Part shown: piece after piece, positions 1 to 4,564 of the stretch
Layout: every line of letters begins with the position of its first letter
How positions within the stretch are numbered: the first letter of the stretch is position 1
Assembly (NCBI GenBank): GCA_027622355.1
Contig: JAQBZT010000154.1
Location: 1 to 7,338 of the forward strand
Direction of reading: 5' to 3'
Length of the DNA stretch: 7,338 nt
Source: a bacterium
GTDB lineage: Bacteria; UBA8248
Notes under the pieces: model-generated
Databases searched by the model: none
What the model was told of the DNA's origin: nothing
Seen by the model: the letters and a program-made list of their open reading frames with translations, nothing else
Made by a program: the position numbers and the translations under genes

Positions 1-589
1 CGTTTTCGACCCGAACGCGGTTGTGATACCGGAAGCGGCAGCTGTCGGTGCAGAATTTTTTCCTCCGGGAATTCTTCTGGAGAAAGATTTTTTCGCAGTC
101 CGGGCACAGGCGCATGCGCCGGGGATTGACGCTGGCGAGGAATCGGGCGGCGATGAAATGGAGAAGGATGTGGAGGTCGAAGGTTTGCGGATTCAGGGAA
201 AGGGCGCTGGCGCCGCTCTCCTCCTCGGGAAGAATGCGATCCAGACGGAAGCGGAGGCCGCGGGCCTCGCCCAGCGCGGCGTTCAGTAACTCGATGTGAG
301 CGGAGTTGAACTGCTCGCCGGACGCGATGTCCTCAAGGATTTCCCGGAGCCGCAACTGTACGAAGGTGATGTTCCCGAAGGTCACGCCCGCACCCTTGTA
401 GTGGTACTTTTCGAAGGCTTTTTCCGGATTCTCCGGAACGGCGAAGGGAAAAACCTTTTCCTGCAGGAGCAAAAAAAGGCAGGCATTTTTCCAGTTGTTC
501 CGGTCCAGGGGGGAATTGCAGAAATCCAGGATGGGGGAAAAGGAAGGCGCGTCGGAGTGCTCTTTCTTCGCTGCAACGGGCGTTTTCAT
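1..589 (-). CDS. CGNR-type zinc-finger protein with ABATE-like N-terminal region (C-terminus cut by window edge)
   Basis: An open frame runs from an ATG at 589 off the left edge, giving 196 visible residues. The start is supported by GAGGAGG (minus strand, 597-603) seven bases upstream. Residues 19-25 (PILDFCN) resemble the LDFxNT opening of ABATE-like stress-response domains. A mostly helical middle follows, then a zinc-finger-like end: C162-x2-C165, a basic stretch with NSRRKKFC, and C180-x3-C184 followed by RFRYHNR. The order R-x-C-x2-C, then SRxxxxxC, then C-x-x-x-x-x-NR matches the CGNR zinc-finger family, although the signature CGNR is altered to C-x5-NR. Family members are thought to be transcriptional regulators, so DNA binding is an inference. 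The only visible partner is the zinc-ribbon gene 39 bases upstream. Little should be missing, because the finger normally sits at the C-terminus. Family call moderate, role weak. Confidence 0.68.
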   Translation of the reverse strand, partial: MKTPVAAKKEHSDAPSFSPILDFCNSPLDRNNWKNACLFLLLQEKVFPFAVPENPEKAFEKYHYKGAGVTFGNITFVQLRLREILEDIASGEQFNSAHIELLNAALGEARGLRFRLDRILPEEESGASALSLNPQTFDLHILLHFIAARFLASVNPRRMRLCPDCEKIFLQKNSRRKKFCTDSCRFRYHNRVRVEN

Positions 590-628
590 TCCCGGCCCTC
601 CTCGGACACCGGCGATGGGCTCTCGGGG

Positions 629-838
629 CTAGATATGATGATCGACAGAAGGGTGGCGGGGGCGGCCGCAATTCGCGCAGCGATCGGCGAGGGGAACGAT
701 CTCGCCGCACGCCGGGCATTGCATCTGGATCGGCTTATTCCGCATCTCCCGTTCTGATTCCTCTAGCGCCTCCTGAAAAGTGGGCGGGCGAAAATGGCGG
801 AGAATTTTCTTCCAAAAGCCGGGTTTACGCCGCGCCAT
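629..838 (-). CDS. Small double-CXXC zinc-ribbon protein, hypothetical
   Basis: A 69-residue protein starts at the ATG at 838, just downstream of a GGGGGAAG ribosome-binding sequence, and ends with TAG. Another in-frame ATG at 856 has no comparable ribosome-binding site. The N-terminal 38 residues are basic and then charged (MARRKPGFWKKILRHF, then an E-rich helix). The C-terminal part carries C41-x2-C44-x9-C54-x2-C57, each pair of the CPAC/CANC type followed by glycine, so it should bind one zinc ion. The cysteine spacing is the same as in ribosomal protein L32, but the usual L32 N-terminus (MAVPKRK-like) is absent and there is no ribosomal or fatty-acid gene nearby, so I do not call it rpmF. 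It lies 39 bases upstream of the CGNR zinc-finger gene and is probably co-transcribed with it. Function unknown. The stable zinc pattern, sensible start and clean stop argue that it is real. Confidence 0.6.
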   Translation of the reverse strand: MARRKPGFWKKILRHFRPPTFQEALEESEREMRNKPIQMQCPACGEIVPLADRCANCGRPRHPSVDHHI

Positions 839-1016
839 CGCTTCCCCCGAAAGCATATCCGATAGGAGCAGTGTATCGGGAAAGGAAAAAGGTTGCACGG
901 TGTCCCAGAACACATTTTGGCGAGGTTCGGGTGGTATCTTTTGCATTTCCCCGCATGTGGTAACATGATGTTGCTCCATTTGCCGCTGTTTTTTTGCTTT
1001 TTTCCTGGAGGCTGAC
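839..1016. promoter_or_regulatory. Divergent intergenic region between zinc-ribbon gene and fxsA
   Basis: This 178-base gap separates genes read outward in both directions and must hold both promoters if they are not read from further away. For the plus strand the best candidate is an extended -10, TG-G-TAACAT at 958-966, with no good -35. It sits on a short perfect inverted repeat, CATGT-GGTA-ACATG (954-967). T-rich runs (about 988-1003) follow in the fxsA leader, then TGGAGG at 1006-1011 five bases before the GTG start. For the minus strand I see only weak -10-like hexamers. The region is less GC-rich than the flanking genes, as expected for a promoter. No riboswitch or small RNA is recognisable. 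Confidence 0.35.
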
Positions 1017-1409
1017 GTGCTTTTGCGTCTGTTTTTGGTCTTTACTCTTGTGCCGCTTCTGGAGGTGATGATCCTGATCGATCTCGGCCAGGCCATCGGC
1101 TTTGCTCCGACGGTGGGCATCGTCATCCTGACGGGGGCGCTGGGTGCGTGGGCGGCCCGGAGCCAGGGCTTTTATGTGCTGGGAGAGATTCAGCGGGAGA
1201 TGGGCCAGGGCCGCCTGCCGGGGGTGCAGCTTGTGGACGGCGCCATGGTGCTGGCCGGGGGACTTCTCCTGCTGACGCCCGGCCTGTTGACCGACGCATT
1301 CGGGTTTTCGCTCATGGTGCCCGCCATCCGCCGGCATATCCGCGGGTGGGTGATGCGGAAGATTGAGCAGATGCAGCGCGAGGGGAAAATCCATGTCATC
1401 CGGCGTTAG
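1017..1409 (+). CDS. fxsA: FxsA family membrane protein
   Basis: This 130-residue polytopic inner-membrane protein matches the FxsA family in length and layout. It opens with a hydrophobic segment (about residues 3-21, ending in LLEVMILIDLG). A second membrane segment at about 25-46 carries the GALGAWAARSQG turn, an amphipathic stretch at 55-72 contains QREMGQGRLPG, and a third segment at about 76-100 carries the family hallmark LLLLTPGLLTDAFG. A basic cytoplasmic tail (RRHIRGWVMRKIEQMQREGK) follows. The GTG start is chosen because TGGAGG lies five bases upstream and the first membrane segment begins at once. In E. coli, FxsA overproduction relieves F-plasmid exclusion of phage T7; its normal biochemical role is unknown. 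The last 17 bases overlap the following acetyltransferase gene, so the two are probably translated together. Confidence 0.88.
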   Translation: MLLRLFLVFTLVPLLEVMILIDLGQAIGFAPTVGIVILTGALGAWAARSQGFYVLGEIQREMGQGRLPGVQLVDGAMVLAGGLLLLTPGLLTDAFGFSLMVPAIRRHIRGWVMRKIEQMQREGKIHVIRR

Positions 1410-2346
1410 GATCAGACCGGCGGAAGCAGGGGACCGGAAGGCCGTCCAGTCCCTGCTCGCGGAGGCCATCGGCGATCCTACGGGCCGGGCCGAGGGGATG
1501 AGCGATGTGCCGGGATCGCAGGTGTTGCTTGCGTTTTCGGAGGACGAGGCCGAGCCGGTGGGCATCTGTCGCCTCGTGCCCGATTCCGAGGCCAACGCCC
1601 GGAACTGCGCCTGCATGGATGTCCTGTTCGTCTCCCCGCGGCACCGGCACGGCGGCACGGGAGACGCGCTTCTCAAGGCGGTGCGGGCCGCCATCGTGGA
1701 ACACGGCTTTGAGAGCCTGATTGGCTACTTTCCGGGGCCGGTCCCGCTCAAATTTGTCGAAGCCACCGGAGGGCGGGGCGTCCGCAATCTCCTCCTTTTT
1801 TTTCATGAGCGCATCGAGCAGTTCCTCGAGAGCAAATTGCCGAAGGGGTTGCGCGTCCGCTCGGCCGCCACACCGGAGGATCTGCCGGTGCTGGCCCATC
1901 TCTACAACGAGATTTTCGAGGATCGCTGGAACTTCCGCCTTCATTCGGGGGACAATGTGGCCGCCTGGTTCGAGGAGCGCGACACCGCTCCGGAGAATTG
2001 CCTGATTCTGGAGGTGGAAGAGGGCGGATCTTTTGAAGCGGCCGGCATGGTCGTGCTCGCCCTCAACCCCGATCGGATCTCGGCCGGCGAAGCGGTCGCC
2101 TACATACCGGACATCGGCGTCCGGCCCGCGTATCGGCGGCGGGGTTTCGGCCGGGTGCTGATTGAGGCGGCCGCGCGGCACGCGCTCGGCAAAGATCTTC
2201 AGGTTCTGGAGCTGATCGTCGATCGCGAGGATGAGAGGGCCCGGGGTTTTTACGTAAGCCTGGGCTTTGAGGAATCGATCATGATCAGCGTCTATGAATG
2301 GAGGGCAGATAGTGCGCCCTCAAGTTCCGAGACGGGCGGCGAGTAG
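1393..2346 (+). CDS. Tandem-domain GNAT family N-acetyltransferase
   Basis: The 317-residue product has two GNAT folds in one chain. In the N-terminal half, about residues 5-145, the acetyl-CoA loop is seen as R85-x-x-G88-x-G90 after DVLFVSP. In the C-terminal half, about 154-306, it is seen as R248-x-x-G251-x-G253 after DIGVRPAY, and ARGFYVSLGFEE gives the closing GNAT motif B. Both pyrophosphate-binding loops look intact. The ATG at 1393 is preferred because GAGGGG sits seven bases upstream (1380-1385) and the GNAT strand VRIRPAE begins at once; an upstream in-frame start at 1363 would add ten residues with no domain. Tandem GNATs include mycothiol synthase and many uncharacterised enzymes, and the acceptor cannot be told from sequence. 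The start lies within fxsA, and the last 27 bases are antisense to the end of hisS. Fold call strong, substrate unknown. Confidence 0.85.
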   Translation: MSSGVRIRPAEAGDRKAVQSLLAEAIGDPTGRAEGMSDVPGSQVLLAFSEDEAEPVGICRLVPDSEANARNCACMDVLFVSPRHRHGGTGDALLKAVRAAIVEHGFESLIGYFPGPVPLKFVEATGGRGVRNLLLFFHERIEQFLESKLPKGLRVRSAATPEDLPVLAHLYNEIFEDRWNFRLHSGDNVAAWFEERDTAPENCLILEVEEGGSFEAAGMVVLALNPDRISAGEAVAYIPDIGVRPAYRRRGFGRVLIEAAARHALGKDLQVLELIVDREDERARGFYVSLGFEESIMISVYEWRADSAPSSSETGGE

Positions 2347-3603
2347 CCCGGCGATCTCCCCGCGCGGAAGCTCCTCCTGACGGCTCTCGCGCATGTCGCG
2401 AAGGCCGACGGCGCCCCGCGAAAGTTCTTCCTCCCCCACCACCACCACGAACCGGGCACCCGAGCGGTCGGCGCGCTTCATCTGGCTCTTCATGCTGCCG
2501 CCGCCGAAGGAAAATTCGGTGCGAATCCCCTTTTGCCGCAGCTCCCCGGCGAGGGCGAAGGCCTCGGCGGCGGCCGGCTCGCCCAGGGGAACGACAAAGA
2601 CATCAATCTCGGCATCCGGCGCTGCGTCACTTTCCCCGGAGCCGGCCTTTTCGCTCAGCGTGAAGAGCCGCTCAATCCCGATGGCGAATCCGATGGCCGG
2701 GGTGGGCGGGCCGCCCAACTCCTCGACGAGGCCGTCGTAGCGGCCGCCTCCGCACACGGCGTTCTGCGCCCCCAGCTGGCCGCTGACGACCTCGAAGACG
2801 GTCAGGCGGTAATAGTCCAGTCCCCGGACCAGCCGGGGGTTGCGGGTGTAGCGCACCCCTGCCCGGTCCAGATGGGCGCACACCGCGTCGAGGTGTGCCC
2901 GGCAGGCATCGTTCCAGAATTCATCAATCGTCGGAGCGTCCTGGATGATCTCCCGATGGGCCGGGTCCTTGCTGTCGAGGATGCGCAGGGGGTTGCGCTC
3001 GATCCGCTCGCGCATCTCCTTGCCGAGATCGCCAGCCGCCTCCAGGAGGTACGCCTTCAGGGCTTCTGCATAGGCCGGGCGGCACTGGGCATCGCCCAGG
3101 TTGTTGATCTCGAGACCGAGTTCCGAGAGGCCAAGTACGCCGAGATATTCCATCAGCATGACGATCACCTCGGCGTCGAGAGCAGGATCCTCCGAGCCGA
3201 AGGCCTCAGCGTCGATCTGGTGGAACTGGCGGAAGCGCCCCGCCTGGGGGCGTTCGTAGCGGTACATCGGGCCCACGCAGAAAAGCTTGGCCACTCCGGG
3301 GCGGTTGTAGAGGCCGTGTTCCACATAGGCGCGGCAGATCGAGGCCGTGGCCTCGGGGCGAAGGGTGATGGAATCGCCGCTCTTGTCGTCGAAGGTGTAC
3401 ATCTCCTTGGTGACGATGTCGGTGCCCTCGCCGATGCCGCGGGCGAAGAGCTCGGTCCGCTCGAAGGTGGGCACGCGGATCTCGCCGTAGCCGTAGCGGG
3501 CGAGCACCTCGCGGGCTTTCTGTTCGATCGCATGCCAGCGGCGCGCCTCGCCGGGAAGGATGTCCCGGACCCCGCGCACGGCCGTCAGCTTGGGTTTGGC
3601 CAC
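2320..3603 (-). CDS. hisS: Histidyl-tRNA synthetase
   Basis: This cytoplasmic class II aminoacyl-tRNA synthetase charges tRNA-His with histidine using ATP. The 427 residues match the usual bacterial length. Visible landmarks in order are GVRDILPGEA (11-20), LRPEATASICRAY (81-93), class II motif 2 with RYERPQAGRFRQFHQ (115-129), and the linker hallmark RNPLRILDSKD (203-213). Then come the histidine-specific signature LVRGLDYY (258-265, catalytic-type R260), CGGGRYDGLVEELGG (284-298) and motif 3 with AIGFAIGIERL (303-313). A C-terminal anticodon-binding domain (about 332-427) contains SFGGGSMKSQMKRAD. The signature is followed by RLTVFE where most bacterial enzymes have a basic residue before TVFE. 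The start is a GTG with GGGAGA nine bases upstream. The gene lies 73 bases downstream of the sirtuin gene on the same strand and converges on the GNAT gene with a 27-base overlap. Confidence 0.97.
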   Translation of the reverse strand: MAKPKLTAVRGVRDILPGEARRWHAIEQKAREVLARYGYGEIRVPTFERTELFARGIGEGTDIVTKEMYTFDDKSGDSITLRPEATASICRAYVEHGLYNRPGVAKLFCVGPMYRYERPQAGRFRQFHQIDAEAFGSEDPALDAEVIVMLMEYLGVLGLSELGLEINNLGDAQCRPAYAEALKAYLLEAAGDLGKEMRERIERNPLRILDSKDPAHREIIQDAPTIDEFWNDACRAHLDAVCAHLDRAGVRYTRNPRLVRGLDYYRLTVFEVVSGQLGAQNAVCGGGRYDGLVEELGGPPTPAIGFAIGIERLFTLSEKAGSGESDAAPDAEIDVFVVPLGEPAAAEAFALAGELRQKGIRTEFSFGGGSMKSQMKRADRSGARFVVVVGEEELSRGAVGLRDMRESRQEELPRGEIAGLLAARLGT

Positions 3604-3676
3604 GAAAAAATTCTCCCTGTCTTCTTTGACGCCGGGGGGATTATGGCGGGAAACCGCGCCCTGATGCCAGCCGGTC
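3604..3676 (-). promoter_or_regulatory. hisS upstream gap with candidate -10 and ribosome-binding site
   Basis: The 73 bases between the sirtuin stop and the hisS GTG contain CATAAT on the minus strand (3640-3645), five of six matches to the -10 consensus. That would give a leader of about 30 bases. No convincing -35 is seen at the proper distance. GGGAGA lies nine bases before the GTG. An AT-rich stretch (AATTTTTTC) separates this ribosome-binding site from the start. hisS may therefore have its own promoter as well as read-through from the sirtuin gene. I see no T-box or histidine attenuator structure. Confidence 0.3.
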
Positions 3677-4426
3677 TCATCCGCCGAAGGCCGCCTCGAA
3701 CAGCCGGGGAAGGGCTGTCCCCGAGGGAGACTGAAGTGATTCGTTGACCAGTGCGCTCAGGGCGGTCTCCTCGGGATTGATCTCGATCACGAACGCCCCG
3801 GCCTGGCGCGCCATGATGGGCATGCTCGCCGCGGGCTGAACGGCGGCCGAGGTGCCGGCGACGATGAAAAAATCGCACGCCGAAACCGCCGCCAGCGCAC
3901 TCCGAAGCACTCTCCCATCGAGCATCTCGCCGAACCAGACGATGTTCGGCCGCATTAGTGCGCCGCATTTCCCGCATCGGGGCGGGAGAGGTTCGATCGG
4001 CACCTGCCGGTTCTCGATGGGGGTTTGTGTATTTTCACAGCGGGGATCGGTGCAGCGGATCTGCCAGATGTTCCCGTGCAGTTCGAAGAGATTCTCCCCG
4101 CCCGCGATGCGGTGCAGATTGTCGATGTTCTGGGTGATCAGCGAGAATCCGGGAAGTTTTTTCTCCAGCGCCACCAAGGCGTAATGGCCGGGATTCGGGT
4201 CGAGCGGCGCCAGCACCTCGCGCCGGTAGTTATAGAACTCCCAGACGAGTTTCGGATCGCGCGCGAAGGCCTCGGGGGTCGCCAGCGAGAGGGCGTCGTG
4301 GTTGCGCCAGAGACCGCCCGCGCCGCGGAAGGTCGGCACCCCGCTCTCGGCGCTCACCCCCGCGCCGGTCAGCACGGCGAGGTGGCGGGCCGCGCGCAGG
4401 GCGGTGATGGCGGCTTGGCTGAACAT
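3677..4426 (-). CDS. cobB: Sir2 family NAD-dependent protein deacylase (class III type, CobB/SIRT5-like)
   Basis: This cytosolic sirtuin removes acyl groups from protein lysines, consuming NAD and releasing nicotinamide. The 249 residues contain the full set of landmarks. The NAD-binding loop GAGVSAESGVPTFRG spans 21-35. QNIDNLH (99-105) precedes the catalytic-type histidine H117 in ELHGN. Four zinc cysteines are visible as C125-x4-C130 and C151-x2-C154. GTSAAVQPA (191-199) and IEINPEET (214-221) close the Rossmann fold. Y65-N-Y-R68 in the FYNYRRE segment is the Y-x-x-R pair that binds negatively charged acyl groups in SIRT5 and E. coli CobB, so desuccinylase or demalonylase activity is likely as well as deacetylase. 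The ATG is supported by AGGAG five bases upstream. hisS follows 73 bases downstream, and the upstream neighbour is divergent. CobA-type (cobalamin) context is absent. Confidence 0.93.
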   Translation of the reverse strand: MFSQAAITALRAARHLAVLTGAGVSAESGVPTFRGAGGLWRNHDALSLATPEAFARDPKLVWEFYNYRREVLAPLDPNPGHYALVALEKKLPGFSLITQNIDNLHRIAGGENLFELHGNIWQIRCTDPRCENTQTPIENRQVPIEPLPPRCGKCGALMRPNIVWFGEMLDGRVLRSALAAVSACDFFIVAGTSAAVQPAASMPIMARQAGAFVIEINPEETALSALVNESLQSPSGTALPRLFEAAFGG

Positions 4427-4441
4427 GCGGGCTCCTGTCCG

Positions 4442-4468
4442 GGCGGGATGCGGTTAGATTATCCCGCC
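4442..4468. repeat. Perfect 8-base inverted repeat in sirtuin 5' region
   Basis: GGCGGGAT (4442-4449) and ATCCCGCC (4461-4468) are perfect complements separated by 11 bases. The structure overlaps the likely sirtuin -10 (4456-4463, minus strand) and ends 15 bases before its start codon, next to the AGGAG ribosome-binding site. It could be a repressor operator or a leader hairpin. The distinction is inference, and there is no U-tract to make it a terminator. Confidence 0.5.
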
Positions 4469-4484
4469 GGATGCGATAAATCCA
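4456..4484 (-). promoter_or_regulatory. Candidate sirtuin promoter
   Basis: On the minus strand TGGATT (4479-4484) lies 17 bases from TAATCT (4456-4461). The overlapping GATAAT (4458-4463) is a better -10, matching five of six, but with a poorer -35. The element sits inside the 8-base inverted repeat, which would suit negative control. Weak match, listed because no other promoter is visible for this gene. Confidence 0.25.
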
Positions 4485-4494
4485 CCTTCCCGTG

Positions 4495-4524
4495 TTGACT
4501 CGGCCGGGGCCGGGGGCCTAGTTT
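4495..4524 (+). promoter_or_regulatory. Sigma-70-like promoter of the ThDP enzyme gene
   Basis: TTGACT (4495-4500) matches the -35 consensus at five of six positions. It is followed, after 18 very GC-rich bases, by TAGTTT (4519-4524), which fits the relaxed TAnnnT -10. Transcription would begin near 4531, leaving a leader of about 34 bases. This excludes a TTG at 4523 as a start codon and supports the ATG at 4565. Confidence 0.5.
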
Positions 4525-4552
4525 GGTCCGCATCCATGTTCCATGCACAGGA

Positions 4553-4558
4553 AAGGAG
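4553..4558 (+). promoter_or_regulatory. Ribosome-binding site fixing the ThDP enzyme start
   Basis: AAGGAG lies six bases before the ATG at 4565. It is the strongest Shine-Dalgarno sequence in the window and decides between this ATG and the upstream in-frame TTG at 4523. Confidence 0.85.
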
Positions 4559-4564
4559 CTTGAT

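Larger units (their letters stand above)
4446..4535. repeat. Three copies of heptamer GGATGCG in the divergent promoter region
   Basis: GGATGCG occurs on the plus strand at 4446-4452 and 4469-4475 (starts 23 bases apart) and on the minus strand at 4529-4535. The first copy overlaps the left arm of the 8-base inverted repeat. The third falls at the probable transcription start of the ThDP enzyme gene. Three copies within 90 bases of non-coding DNA is suggestive of a protein-binding motif, but a 7-base word in GC-rich DNA can recur by chance. Confidence 0.3.

Noticed and set aside
629..838. Zinc-ribbon protein as ribosomal protein L32 (rpmF)
   Set aside because: The cysteine spacing matches, but the N-terminus lacks the conserved basic L32 sequence, the protein is longer, and the neighbourhood is not that of rpmF.
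954..967. Short palindrome CATGT-GGTA-ACATG followed by T-runs as a terminator or attenuator before fxsA
   Set aside because: A five-base AT-leaning stem is too weak, and the T-runs begin about 20 bases further on, so the usual hairpin-plus-U-tract geometry is missing.
825..1694. A 289-codon open frame on the minus strand across the fxsA promoter and gene
   Set aside because: It runs across the divergent promoter region and antisense to two well-supported genes, with low-complexity composition and no family likeness.
2533..3747. A 404-codon open frame on the plus strand, antisense to hisS and the sirtuin end
   Set aside because: It shows no recognisable domain, lies over two clearly identified conserved genes, and is of the kind produced when GC-rich third positions suppress stops on the opposite strand.
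4523..4564. Upstream TTG start that would add 14 residues to the ThDP enzyme
   Set aside because: It lies within the predicted -10, has no ribosome-binding site, and homologues begin near the MARTGSEAL segment.
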